Positions 24,174-36,280 are shown, numbered from the stretch's first letter. The stretch: 64,000 bases of DNA from Pogona vitticeps (GCF_051106095.1 NC_135783.1:63298447-63362446); one strand, 5' to 3'. The notes: generated by a model from the sequence alone, not told the origin. Translations and numbers: made by a program.

Positions 24174-25175
24174 TTAAAGAGATTGTGATGAACAGAAGAC
24201 ATCCCAATTCCAATAGTTCTTTACTTTCAATGAAAGTCAATGGAAAACAGAAACCTTTGGATTTCTGAATCTCTGACAATCAGAATCAGCTCAAGCCAAA
24301 ATAACTCATTTCCCAAAGCAATGAACTGGGGTCCAACCCCAGTCTTGCAGTCAAGGAATATTTCTACTGTACCTTCTTCTGAGGCATGCCAAGAAAAAGT
24401 GCCAGAGAAGGAGGTACAGAGAAAAATTTACACTTAACTACAAATGGAAACAAATCATGAACAATTGAATACGAATTATCTGGTAAGATAAACAGCATGC
24501 CTAGAGTTCTCCTCTGACTAGTTTTGATACTAGATGAAAAAAGTAGGTTTCACACAGCTAAAGAAAACCTTCCTTCCTCTTTGTGGGTTTAAGTCTCTGA
24601 CAGGTTTTATAAACACTCATCTGTAAGGCATTTAAAACTTTTTTGCCATGGGAAAGATTTGTGTGGGCTCTCTGGATATTGTTTATTTCTGTGAAGGAAA
24701 ATGAATAGGGGAAAAGAAATTCTTGTTGTCAAAGTATAAACGCAGCTTGCCTGGAGACAGCAAGATATCCACTACATGAAATATTTGACAGTGGGTTTCA
24801 ACAGACAGCCCTACATTACAAGCAGACTCATCCCTACTGGCCAAGTGGCCCAACAAGCAGCTCATGTCAAGGCATCATTAAATGGCATTCTATATCTCAT
24901 AGTTCAACCAAGGCATACTGGTGCACAACACAGCCACACACTCTTATACATCTATGTACATTTATGCATGCACATGCATTGTCTTGATGCATCTCTGATT
25001 ATAGGAGATTTGAAGGAAAAAAGGATATTGCAGCTTATGTCTGCTAGTGGGAAATATTCAGTTCTTCTGGATTCTTGGGTTCAATCCTAAGTATCCGATA
25101 CTGGATTAGAATATTACTCTTTAAAGAGTAGTATTCACTGCCTCTCATTCCTTGTAAAAGTGTCATACATGTGAT
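24174..25175. other. No recognisable gene
   Basis: No supported feature. Confidence 0.4.
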
Positions 25176-25177
25176 AT

Positions 25178-25237
<60 letters not shown>

Positions 25238-25615
25238 ATTTCTATGCCGCCCACACTACCCAAAGGTCTCTGGGTGGCTTACAACATTTAAAATACAATA
25301 AAACATTCAAAACAATTAAAATACAATTAATATATATAATTGCCATCAGACCCACAGCTAATATTATTTCAATTAAAAGCCTTCAGGAACAGGAAGGTTT
25401 TGACCTGGTGCCAAAATGTCATCAGCGTCGGCACCAGACAAATCTCAGTCAGGAGGGCATTCCATAGTATGGGGGCAGCTGCCGAAAAGGCCCTTTGTCT
25501 ACAAGCCATCCCTCTCACCTCCTTAAGAGATGGCTCTTTCAAAAGGGCCCCCGGCTAGATCTTAACTGCTGGGTAGGCACATATGGAAGGAGGCGGATAT
25601 GATCCCATTCAGATT
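25176..25615 (-). mobile_element. L2/CR1-like LINE 3' end with (TTTA)n tail
   Basis: (TTTA)n array at 25176-25236, then tatgccgcccacactaccc, ctgggtggcttacaacat and a body with 'attgccatcagacccacagc', 'gagggcattccatagtatgg'. The reverse complement of the segment around 25340 recurs in plus orientation at 57.04 kb, so both are the same subfamily. Only the 3' untranslated region remains. Confidence 0.75.
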
Positions 25616-27269
25616 CACTTGGTAGTAAATCCCACTGAATTCAAAGTGGTTTACTTGCAGAACAAATGATGGATTGCTGGATCTGTTTTTGTACCCAGCT
25701 CTGGAAGACATACAATTGTATGCCAGAAAACGAAAGTGATGGTGATGGTAATAATGGTAAGAACTCAAAGTCCTTAGGTCTCAAAGCTCAGTGTTGACAA
25801 ATGAATTGGAATTGCCACGGAGATGTGGGATACATACGATTGTTTTTTTTTTTCAATATGTGTGTACATGATTTGAACTGCCTGAATAGAAGTGGGCATG
25901 AACCTGAAAAATGATGGTTCCTGATGGTTTGCCATGAACCATAAACCACCTGGAAAACCAAACCAGTCTGTGGTTCAGTTTTTGCTTCATGCCTGGGGCA
26001 GAGTGGGCTATCTGCTCCTTTCCCTGCTGCCACCACTGCTGCCATGTCATCCAGCCCCCCATTTACTTTCAAAAGGTACTTTATAAAGGCATTTTAAGAG
26101 GTATTATTTCCTAGTTTTATGTCATTCTCTTATCAGTCCTAAATGGCAACAGAACTATTCTTTGCTTTTATATTTCTTTTCTTTTCTTTTGTATTTTTCT
26201 AAAAATCCCCAAGAAGCAATATCAGAATTGGCCATAAAAAGAAATTCTCAAATATTTCTCTGTATTATTTCTGGCCTGTTGGGAATGACAATGCACCAGG
26301 TTAAGAATGCACAACACTATGAATTACTTGTGCAGTACAAAGGTACCCTGGCTGCTGAGAAGACATAAGTCAAAGTAACCCAGTAAAACCTGGGATCTTG
26401 CTTGATAATTTTCCTTGTAGGAACTAGAGCTATAAGTTATATGTTACTATATAGTCATATGTTACTATATAATCTCTTGTGGAGAGATTAGGAGTCAATT
26501 TTAGACATTAGGGGAGAAGAGCATCATTACCCCTCACTGGGTCTTTTTTAAAAAAATATAAACATGTTTGTTAAATGATTAAGCAGCAACAGCAATGAAA
26601 GCATGATGGCAGAGAACATCAGGGAAAGAAGCAGGGAGATTTCTTCTCTAGTGGTATGTTAATTACTTCACACCTCAAAGTTAAAAAACACACTCACCAA
26701 TTTGTCAAAATGGAAACCCAGAGAACTAATAAATCAAGAATGCCAGAAGTTTTCAGTGATATATATTTCACCAATAACTCATCCACTCCCACTTCAGACA
26801 TAAGCTGAGGGGAACTCCATTTTGCAAGAGTTGACACTGTTTTGATTTAGTTTGACATTCCATCGCTGGGGATTTATGGCACTATTTGTGGTGCCGGCTT
26901 CACTGATAAGCAACTACCACTCCTTCTGAATTAAAGCCATTGTTTGGCATGGCTTCCATTAGTAAGTTTTAGAGTTCTCTGTTTTTAAAATATCTGAGGA
27001 TTTTTAAAAAATATATTATCTTGTATGTTGCCTTGAATGTTTACGCTTGCAACCTAATAATAGATCAATCCAGACAGATTTCTACAGAGGTATCACTTTC
27101 AGGATCAGAAACCACAAGACATATATGGATATTATTGATCCACACTGTATTATTTTGAATGCAGTAAAATTAGCATCAACATTCTGCAGTAGCTTAATAG
27201 GAAAATAACGTTTTCATATATGTTTATAATTGGATAGCAAAAATCTTGAAGTCCTGAAGGGATAAGGAA
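25616..27269. other. Mostly unrecognised
   Basis: At about 25888-26060 'gtgggcatgaacc', 'gccatgaaccataaaccacc' and 'aaaccagtctgtggttcag' resemble the inner part of hAT elements with 'gatgggcacgaacc' ends, but boundaries are unclear. No gene. Confidence 0.35.
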
Positions 27270-27336
27270 AATGTATTCATGAAGGCTTTCACGGCTGGGA
27301 TCTAATGGTTGTTGTGGGTTTTTCGGGCTCTTTTCA
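27270..27336. mobile_element. Short Penelope-like terminal insertion
   Basis: Carries gtattcatgaaggctttcac, 'gggatctaatggttgttgtg' and 'tttttcgggctctttt', the same sequence that starts the 47.17-kb unit. It is flanked by ggataaggaa on both sides (27260-27269 and 27337-27346), a 10-bp perfect target-site duplication, so it is a discrete insertion of only about 67 bp. Confidence 0.7.
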
Positions 27337-27649
27337 GGATAAGGAAGACCTTGTATTCAAGTATATTCTCACAGTACATTACAGTAGTCAAGTCAAAAGA
27401 ATTGTGACCACTGGCATTCCAGCCCTCACTGGTTAAAAGTGAATCTAGCCATAGCCAGATGTATAAATTGTTGCTTATCCCATTTTTTTTTCTGCAGGAA
27501 TTAGAAGTTTCAAAATTTGCTTTTCATGGCTGAGATGGTGTGACATATTCCATAAAACCATGAAAACAAGTTTGGTCTAGAAGCAAGAAAGTTGAAATAA
27601 TCACAATAAAATTTTTAACAGTGTCAAAAGCCCTTTTAAGAAAGCGATG
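27337..27649. other. No recognisable feature
   Basis: Nothing supported apart from the duplicated flank of the short insertion. Confidence 0.4.
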
Positions 27650-27990
27650 CATGTTGACACCCTTCCCACGAGGACCCAGAGTGGGAACGGATTTAAAAGG
27701 CATTCCACAATCTGGTAGTGACAGAGGTGGAAGCCCTCTTTTGAGTGGCCATCAAGTGGGCTTCTGCGGCTGTTGATATTCTCAAGAAGGCCTCTTCTAA
27801 ATTATCGTCAGAGTCAGGTGGGTTCATAAGGAGACAGACAAATTTCTTAGCCAAGCTCTAAGTCGGTAAGAAACTTAAAGTTTTGAATTGTGCCTAGGCA
27901 GAAATGGCAACGAGTGCAGCCTTTCAATACGATGAATCCCAATTAATGTGATCATGTGTTCCCAATTCTGGACACCGATGACCAGCCTAA
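27650..27990 (-). mobile_element. Ancient L2-like LINE 3' region
   Basis: 'ggcattccacaatctggtag' followed by 'gacagaggtggaagccctct' resembles, on the minus strand, the L2 C-terminal/3' region seen better preserved at 25.4 and 47.9 kb. Confidence 0.4.
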
Positions 27991-28487
27991 TTGCCCCATA
28001 TCACACCTACGTTGTCCAACAGTAAATTGCCAAATTATGCAAATAAGCAAGACTGCAACTGGTGCTGCCTTTTTTGCCTTTATGGAATTAAGGAAAACTT
28101 AATCTTTGGTTGACAGGAAATCATGCCCCTTATCTCATTCTTCACTTTGAACTAAGAACTCTCACAGAGGTAGCAGTTTCTTTGCAGGCTCTTTTAATAT
28201 ATCAAGACAACCTGTCTGCTCGAAAATAAGCAATTTTGTGAGCATTCTTTACATTTCCTAGTTGTAGCCAGGAGAGACCTGAACATTCAACAGTGATGTG
28301 AATTTCACCAGTTTCAACAAACTCCTTTTTTAAATTCTTGAACATATGGTGATGACTTGGGTGTAAGCCTGATCAAAGAGGAGAAAACTGATACTGTATA
28401 AATATTTCCAGATCATACAAGTAAGGGTAGAACTGACAGATGTTTAAAGAGATCAAAGATTTGTTGGAAAATTGTGTAGTGGTACTA

Positions 28488-28767
28488 CAATGGTGCCTCA
28501 CAAGACGAATGTCTCTCGGGATGAAAAACCCACAAGACAAATGGTTTTTGCGATCACTGTGGTGTCTCGCAAGATGGCTTCTTCTATGGCCGTGCTTTGC
28601 AACATGAATGTTTTTCACAAGACTGATGCCTCACAAGTTGAATGAATTATTTTTGTCTTGTGAGGTTCCCATAGGAATGCATTGCAATGCATTCCTATGG
28701 GAAACTGTTTTTCGCAAGACAGCACTACTCGCAGAACGAATTACATTCGTCTTGAGAGGCACCATTG
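28488..28767. mobile_element. Non-autonomous TA-target element with central palindrome
   Basis: Ends CAATGGTGCCTCACAAGACG and CGTCTTGAGAGGCACCATTG form inverted repeats flanked by TA (28486-28487, 28768-28769). At 28666-28703 lies a perfect 38-bp palindrome built from two copies of ttcccataggaatgcattg. It is 280 bp with no frame. Same group as 1.2 and 57.6 kb. Confidence 0.85.
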
Positions 28768-28807
28768 TATTTGCTGATGTTGGGAAGGTGGGGTAAAGAT
28801 AAAGGCA

Positions 28808-28812
28808 GGAAA

Positions 28813-28855
<43 letters not shown>

Positions 28856-28918
28856 ATGAATGAATGAATGAATGAATGAATGAATGAATGAATGAATGAA
28901 TGAATGAATGAATGAATG
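28808..28918. repeat. (AAAT)n then (GAAT)n array
   Basis: About 13 AAAT units followed by about 15 GAAT units. Probably a LINE tail expansion: 'ggtggggtaaagataaa' precedes it, as in L2 3' ends. Confidence 0.9.
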
Positions 28919-30657
28919 CTTGGTGCCAACAGCAGGGAGTTGATATTCTTCAAACTAGGATGGAACATAGCTATTGCAGATATCTCAGCGTTTCATGGGT
29001 CCATTTTCAGCCTGGAAATGAGGAATGATTTCTGTAGGTTTCAGCTGACAGAAAAAAATTACCCTAAAATATGTGTCTGAGGATGTCCTTCAACGAAGAG
29101 GTGAATTTTCTACCACCTGTATTCTCTTTAACTTTTTTAACATTAAACTTGTTTAAGAGTGTTCTACAAAGAGTGCATATGTACAAACATGCACCTATTT
29201 TGGCCAAAATGCTTTTTCTTTTCATTTCATTTTATTTACTTTTAAACTGTCCAATAACCAAAGATTTCTAGCTGGTATGTTTTTTTAAAAATGGGAGGGG
29301 GAAAACTTTAGAATTATAGAACTATGACTGAAGCAGCAAAGCAGAATATAAAACAAAGATATAACTAGCAACAGAGGTTTAACATTTTCAGTACTAACAC
29401 ATGACTCTAAAGTAGTAATTTATGGCTTTCACCTCTTCTCTGTAGCAATACTCTTGTCAGAGAAATCTGAATATAGTCACCTCACATATACCATAAAGGT
29501 CAGACAATTTCTGGATCTTGTAGAGGGGGAAGAGAGGCAAGGTCTCACTTAAATCCATTGAAATCTGTCATTCTCTACCAACAAAGGAGATGCTTTAATT
29601 AGAACAGTGCAGGTGTTTTCTTCCCCACCTGCCTCCCCCTTTTCCCTGCAATGAAAATACAGACACTGAAGCAGCCAAAGATTTTGAAAACCCTCTGGCT
29701 AAGTCTGACAACTCTTGGGGAAAGAAAAGTTAAAAGCAAAATGCATGCAGAAGAACAACACTCTGTATTTTGAAGTTCTTGTCACAGAGGCTTATATGTC
29801 AAGGTGGTTTACTTTATGTATATTGTATATATGGTATACATCAAAGAATCACTCTCCTTGCTTATACTAGCTTATATATTTTACCTCTATAAATACATAC
29901 ATGCATATTTATTGAGGTCCCTGGCATTTTTTAGGAATTGGGGCATGTTTTATGTCTAACTATAAATGTTGGCCGCTAATGTAAGGAGGCACTGGAAGAT
30001 GAAATGCTTATATTAAATGGGAGTGAATTAATTTCTTGGCATCTTTGAGCAAACTGCACCCCACCCCCACCCCCGCTGCCACTGCCACACTATTAAACCA
30101 AATGCATTGTGTATTTTGAAGTTCCTCACAAAGTACCCAGCTGAAAACATAGTTCTCCTCTCAAGAAGATATTTCTGCACAAACCACTTGTGAGTGGACT
30201 TGCAAGCATTTAAAAATCAGCTGCAGTTAAGTGGTGATCTCATGGAAAGGAGCTGAATGAGAGTCCTTATATAACAGCAAAGCAACCCTAAGCTCAAAAT
30301 GAAGATAATAAATCAAGAAGAAGTTGAAAACACATGAGCTGGAGGTGGACCAAGAATAGTTTCGCCAGGTGCCGAGCCAATGGAAAATAATGATGTCTGG
30401 CAGTTGTGAAATTCTTGGCAAAGACTTTTGGGCTCTCGTTGTTAGGAAGACAGAAATGCCCACTGTCGATCAACAGTCTACCCTCCCGAGGTCTGATTTC
30501 CTTGGTACATTCTAGTAAGAAAGCTATCCTTCCACAAACCCCTAGAAATTCTTCCTTTGTAGTGAAAAACATCAAGTAGATTGTGTAAATTCCTACTGAT
30601 CTTGTCAGTTAGGGTAGGCCCATTACATCAATGGAAGACTCAGAAATGTTGACATAA
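28919..30657. other. No recognisable gene
   Basis: About 1.7 kb with no exon, RNA gene or repeat family I can support, apart from a CCCCAC run at 30060. Confidence 0.4.
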
Positions 30658-30893
30658 TCATATGCCATTAGGTCAATTCCGACTTATGACAACACCTTTT
30701 TTCAGGGTTTTCCAGGAAGAGAATATTCAGAAGTGGTTTTCCATTCCCTTCCTTCTGGTGGCATCCTGGGACAGTGCAATTTGCCCAAGGCCACATAGGC
30801 TGGCACTACTCACAGGAGGCCCAGTGAGCAATCGAACTCCCAACAGCCAGAGACCTAAACCATTGAGCTATCCATCAGCAATTGACTCATTGC
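30658..30893 (-). mobile_element. tRNA-derived SINE, nearly complete
   Basis: On the minus strand the head reads ggatagctcaatggtttagg (A-box TAGCTCAATGG) then gggagttcgattgctc (B-box), followed by 'gccttgggcaaattgcac', 'gaatggaaaaccacttctga' and the tail 'cataagtcggaattgaccta'. All three SINE parts are in order over about 235 bp. The cloverleaf is not complete, so it is not a functional tRNA. Confidence 0.75.
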
Positions 30894-32708
30894 CCATACG
30901 CTGGCTGAAACCAGTGACTTCTTGGAGCCCTGCATTTATTTATTTAAGGTTCTGGAAACAAACAAATGTCAAACATAACCTGCACTCCTCACCACAACTC
31001 TTCTAACAACCATTCATGACAGCAGCATCTCTTCCAATTTAGCTTATATATGTCACAGAGACAGAAAATGTACAGAGCATGCTAATAAAGTTGTGAATGC
31101 ATCTTCCCAGGAGTCTTGGGTTTTTGTTTATTTCATAGCATCTTTTCATTGATTGTTTTCAGAACTTAGGATCCCTTTTCCAAGTCAATCCATTCTCAAC
31201 TCTGACAATGAGATTAAAACCAAATGAAAACTGGAAGTCTAAGGAAGACTACTAGATGAATTGGCAATTTTGTCTTCATAACAGGGGGATTAATCACAGA
31301 AACCAAACTGAACTCCCACCATACTGGGGGTTAGAAGTCTGCTCCAAGGGAGTAGAAACCCTTCATCCTTGACCCAATTCTGGCAAACTGCAAACAGCAA
31401 TAGAGTCCATAAATGCAGTAGCAAGAAATAGTGAACCAACTGTCCAGTTGTGCTCATGGCTGGAAGAAATGTAGCCTCCCAAGGTGATAGTACCTTCAGC
31501 TGAAATATATTCCTGGTTAAAAGAAACTTTCCCTCTCTCATAAAAATAATAAATAAATAAATGGTCCCCTCCAAGTGTTAACTTGTTTATACATTGATAT
31601 GTAGTTTATGCTTTGTCCTTCCTGGGTAAGACTGTTTCTCTTAAAGCTGATTTCATCCCTTGGAGGCAAAGAGCATTAAAAAAAAAATCCAAGTGCTTCT
31701 GGATGGTTTACTGCTTCGTAAGTCAACTTTCTCTAAACCTTTTTTGGATCTCCAGAATATGTTCTCCTTGCTTCCCCTCGTCAGTGCAGTGAAGAGCTAT
31801 GAAATTAAAATAAAGGCTCCATCATAAATATCTGTTCAAGGAAAAAGGATGTGTCTCTCTGTGTATATGTTGGCCATAACTTTTCAAGTGTAAAATAAGA
31901 ACTAAAAAAAATTGTGCATTGGGAGTGAAGTAGAGTCAGGAGAGCAGGGTTTAGGACCATTAGAACATAGATGTATTTATATTCAAGTTTATGAACTATT
32001 TGCCTTTGTTGGACCAAATAAATTAACAGTAGGGATTTAAAAAACAGCAACGCATAGACGGCAAGAACTATCTTTCTTGTATAGAGCAAAATGGAGGGTG
32101 ACTTTTCTAATGCCCTTCATCATCCAAAATATCCAAAAACAAAAGTGTATTTTTCCAGTAGAACTGTTTTGTTATCATGCGAGGATAAAAAGGATTATTG
32201 TAAAAAATGCATGCTATTAGATTCACAATTAATCAAGCATTCTGTAGGCCTTTATTTTATGTTAGGGGGAAAAAAAGTACTTTCCATTAAAAAAAAATCC
32301 CAGAAAAAAATTAGAATAAATCCAATTAAAAAACAAAAATGAATGCCCTGATGAAACCATAAAACATTTCATTTAAACAACCAGAGTTTACTGGAAATGG
32401 ATTTGTGTGTGGTTTCAAGAGGATCAGAGGATAAGGCTTCAGATGAACATTAGTTACAATGGCTCTGAATTTCCACGGGTATCAGAAGCAATATGCCTCT
32501 CAATGCACGTTTTTGCACTCATGTCTTTCCTTTGGGCTCTCTAGGCATTGGGCTAACCATGGTGAAACCAGAATGCTGGACAAGTTAGACCTTTGGTCTG
32601 ATTGATTGTTCAGGGGTTTTTATTTTGTTGGCCAGACTCCTATTGCCGATTTAGACTTGTGTAAGGAAAATTATGTAAGTCTTGGCAGCAAATAGCTACC
32701 CATTAATG
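30894..32708. other. No recognisable gene
   Basis: About 1.8 kb of AT-rich DNA without a supported exon or repeat family. Confidence 0.4.
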
Positions 32709-33017
32709 CAGACCTGAGCAAAGTGCGGCCTGAGGGCCACATACAGCCCACGAGCTGCTTCTGTCCGGCCCGTGGACAGTTTTGAACATCAAAACCATTT
32801 ATAGCTTTTTGTCTAAAGTTGATCAGTTGTTTATCTTTAACATACCACCAAAAAACTCTTTAGTATTTGTGAAGATTAACAAGTTTAAAATAAAAATAAT
32901 CATAACATCACTGTTTCATTTTATTTTTATTTCATTTTATTTTAAGTTGGTTTGGCCCTGAACACAGTTCAGATTTTTCATGTGGCCCCCCCTATAGAAA
33001 TTAATTGCCCACCCCTG
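32709..33017. mobile_element. hAT non-autonomous element with 8-bp target duplication
   Basis: Left end CAGACCTGAGCAAAGTGCGG and right end 'aattgcccacccctg' are inverted repeats of the hAT CAGGGGTGGGCAA type. Inside, 'gaccacatacagccca'-like and 'atgtggccccccctatag' sequences mirror each other. Flanks cattaatg / catgaatg form an 8-bp duplication with one change. It is 309 bp with no transposase. Confidence 0.8.
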
Positions 33018-34154
33018 CATGAATGATATGCTGGTTGCATTCGTGGGATGCAACTGGGCGCACACCTAGGAACAAAACCAGCATATATTTAATGAGTGGC
33101 AATTTGCCACCAAGATTTATACTGTTTCCCTTATGCAAGCATAGATCAGCAGCAGGATTCTGGCCATTGCATTATGTCCTTAATGATATTCTCTTTGTTT
33201 TTTTCACCCAACAAACCATGAGCATGATGAACAGCATTTCCATGTGTTAGTAATACTGAAGCATATGCTTCAAGGCATTCATGTAAAGTAGCAGAGGTAT
33301 ATTATGGCCTGGCTTTTCCATGTTAATTGCACTTTCTAATCCAGGATTAATTTCTTTAGGAATCTGTTTTGACTGCTCAGAATCGTCAGATTCAAATCTG
33401 TCTGGAACTGCTTGAGGGGCAGAGGAATGCCTGTCAATAGAGGACAAAAATGATGAGAAGAACAAGAGACACTGGACTTCCCCTTTTGCCACCAACAATC
33501 CATAATTTGGCATTCTTCCATTACATTTTTGAAGCAATTGAAACATCACTGAGACCCAAACTGAAGCCTTTGCTTATCAAAGGAGACACGATCTCTAATA
33601 CTCTGAAACAGATAAGAAATCGTATAACAAGCTAGCCCAACACTCTTCATCTTAACCCTGGAGGCTAAGGCCAGAGACCACACTGACTATTCACGTCCCT
33701 GTAGATGTTACTCCTGGGCCTATAAAAATGGCACAAGTATTCATACCATTGCTTCTAATCTAGTGCAGCAAAGAAATTCAGTTCAATCAAGTGCTGCAAT
33801 GTAGAGAGCTTATGTGCATAACCAGCTAGTTAAAACCCCATACTTTTTCACGGTATTCTCAGTTTCATCTGCCCCTCCAACCATCAGCCAGCATTCTGTA
33901 ATCACAGAGTATATTCACTTTACATTGAAATGTTTGTGGTCTCCTTCAGCCCCACCCATAAAGTGTTTGTATTTCTGTTGTTCTTGGGGTTCCCTTGAAC
34001 TTGTTGGGAGAACCAGCCACATTTCCCTATTAGACATCTTATTGGGTGGGAAATGCCTATTAATTGATTTCTCCCAGGTAGTTGGAATACTCATAGGCTG
34101 GTCATTAACTCTGTACCCCATTACAGAAAATTACAGTATAAGCAGGGTAGTGAT
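33018..34154. other. No recognisable gene
   Basis: The start (33085-33185) resembles 18140-18230, an old shared repeat. Otherwise nothing supported. Confidence 0.35.
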
Positions 34155-34350
34155 TATGATAAAATGGTTAGAATGGTTAGGCTAGAACTGGGGAGAAAGA
34201 GGTTCAAATCTACACTTGTCCATTAAGCTCACTGGGTAACTTAGGGACCATCTACTCTACTTTGGAAGGCTGCCATAAGGACAAAGCTGATGGAGATTGC
34301 ATAAAACTCCTTGGAGGAAAGGCAGAATTTACATTTAACAAGACATGAAT
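34155..34350 (+). mobile_element. CORE-type tRNA SINE with L2-like tail
   Basis: Head 'atggttagaatggttaggct' with B-box-like gaggttcaaatctaca, body 'ctcactgggtaacttaggga', tail 'ctccttggaggaaaggcaga'. The three-part structure matches MIR/CORE SINEs that use L2 machinery. Confidence 0.65.
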
Positions 34351-35291
34351 ACTATTAAGCATGTGTTAAAGGAACCAAAATGAGTCCGTTCTTTTAATAT
34401 TACTTTTCAAATTCATTGCCATGGCCTTCATTTTACCCCCTTCCTCTTCTGATATCTAAAAGTGTGTACAGTCATGTGAAAAAGATAATACACCTTCTTT
34501 GAATTCTGTGGTTTTTGTATCAGGACATCATAAAAATAATCTGAAAATTAGGTTTAAAAATTACATGACTACAACCTCAGAAGAACAATGAACTATTACA
34601 CTGTGCCGTGACTAATTTAGCAAAACTAAAGCCAAAATGGGGAAGCCATGTGTGAAAAACCTAAGTAACCTTATGATTCAATAGCTTGTAGAACCACGTT
34701 TACCAGCAATAACTTGAAGTAATCCTTTTCTGTATGGTTTTCTCTGCCTCTCACATTGCTGTGGAGGAATTCTGGGCCACTTTTCTTTACAACATTGCTT
34801 CAGTTCATTGAGATTTGTGGGCATTTGTTGATGCACAGCTCTCTTAAGGTCCTTCCACAGCATTCCAATTGGGTTGAGATCTGGACTTTGACTGGGCCAT
34901 TGCAACACCTTGATTCTTTTCTTTTTTAGCCATTCTGATGTAGAATTGCTGGTGTGCTTGGGATCACTGTCCTGTTGCATGACCCAATTTCAGCCAAGCT
35001 TTAGCTGTCCAACAGGTGGTTTCACATTTGACTGTAGAATACTTTTGTATACAGAATAGTTCATGGGTGACTCAATGACTGCAAGTTGCCCAGGTCATAT
35101 GGCTGCAAAACAAGCCCAATTCATCACCCCTCCACCACTATGCTTGACACTTGATATAAGGTGTTTGTGCTGATTTGCTGTGTTTGTTTTTTTGCCAGAA
35201 AGGCCATTGTTCCAGAAGTCTTGTGGGTTGTCCAGATGCAACTTTGCAAACTCAAATCATGCTGTCATGTTCCTTTTAGAGAGAAGAGGCT

Positions 35292-35400
35292 GGTATAGAA
35301 TGAATGAAAGTATGTTATTGTCTCCCCTCTTCCTCATCAATCCCAATTCCCTTTTCCTTTCTGTTATCCCTTATAAAAAATAAAAAGCACAAAAAAAGAG
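35292..35400. mobile_element. 109-bp retroposed insert inside the Tc1 copy
   Basis: Non-Tc1 sequence ending in an A-rich tail (ataaaaaataaaaagcac, then seven A) is flanked by a perfect 14-bp duplication, agagagaagaggct, at 35278-35291 and 35401-35414. The long duplication plus A tail indicate target-primed reverse transcription. The source is unrecognised: no SINE head, possibly a fragment of a host transcript. Confidence 0.75.
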
Positions 35401-35887
35401 AGAGAGAAGAGGCTTTCTCTTGGCAACCCTTCCAAGCAAACCATACTGTACTTGGTCAGTCTTTTTTTATAATTGTACTGTCATGAACTTTAACATTTAA
35501 CATGCTAACTGAGGCCTGGAGAGCCTGAGATGTAACTCTTGGCTATTTCTCTGAGCATTTCTCTAACCTTAGGATGACTTTGCTTGGACCTCTGCTCTTG
35601 GAAATTTGTCTGATCTCTTGATCGTAATAAAGGAATTAGAACTCTTGGGAAGATTGGCAACTGTCTTGGACATTTTCCATTTGTGAATCATCTTCCTCAC
35701 TGTAGAATGATGGACTTTAAATTGTTTGGAAATGGATTTATAACCTCTCCCAGATTGATGGGCAGCAATGATTGCTTCTCTACAATCATTGCTGATGAGC
35801 TTTCTCCTTGGCGTTGTGTTAACACACACCTGAATGCTCCAAATAAGCAAATTGCTAAATCTTTGGCTTTTTCTCTATTTTGGCCTT

Positions 35888-35968
35888 GTTGTTCTTTAGT
35901 CGTTAAGTCATGTCCAACTCTTCCTGACCCCATGGACCAGAGCACACCAGGCCCTCCTTTCTTCCACA
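35888..35968 (-). mobile_element. 81-bp BovB 3' end inserted in Tc1
   Basis: Reads as the inverted BovB 3' terminus (gttgttctttagtcgttaag, then 'gaccccatggaccagagcac'), severely 5'-truncated. Flanked by attttggcctt on both sides (35877-35887 and 35969-35979), an exact 11-bp duplication. It dates BovB or BovB-driven activity after the Tc1 insertion. Confidence 0.88.
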
Positions 35969-36124
35969 ATTTTGGCCTTATTTTTGTTAAATAAATCATA
36001 ACACAGTGTAATATGTCATGTTGTTCATCTGAGGTTGTATTTACCTAATTTTCAGAGCTGCTAAGGACCACATGATTTTTATTATGGCCTGATAAGTAAA
36101 AATCACATGATTGTATGTAAAGAA

Positions 36125-36233
36125 CTTTGTATTCAAGACCGCCTAGAGTGATCGTATAGACCAGATGGGCAGGATAGAAATGAAATGAAATGAAATGAAA
36201 TGAAATGAATGAATGAATGAATGAATGAATGAA

Positions 36234-36280
<47 letters not shown>

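Larger units (their letters stand above)
34469..36113 (-). mobile_element. Tc1-like DNA transposon (broken transposase)
   Basis: Long terminal inverted repeats begin CAGTCATGTGAAAAAG and end TCACATGATTG with TA on both sides. The arms extend about 150-200 bp (for example 'taattttcaga' and 'actattacactgtg' recur inverted). The minus strand encodes Tc1 transposase in pieces. The N-terminal helix-turn-helix region lies at 35569-35850 (SGRGYKSISKQFKVHHSTVR). The C-terminal catalytic region lies at 34678-34980 (QQDSDPKHTS, WPSQSPDLNPIGMLWKDLK). The second catalytic Asp is kept, but the third acidic residue (PIE-x-LW in the family) is Gly here. Two later retroposed insertions lie inside. Inactive. 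Confidence 0.92.

Noticed and set aside
30825-30893. Possible tRNA gene (A- and B-box present)
   Set aside because: Arms do not pair into a cloverleaf and the sequence continues into SINE body and tail. The same applies to the heads at 10.67, 12.25, 39.77 and 47.09 kb.
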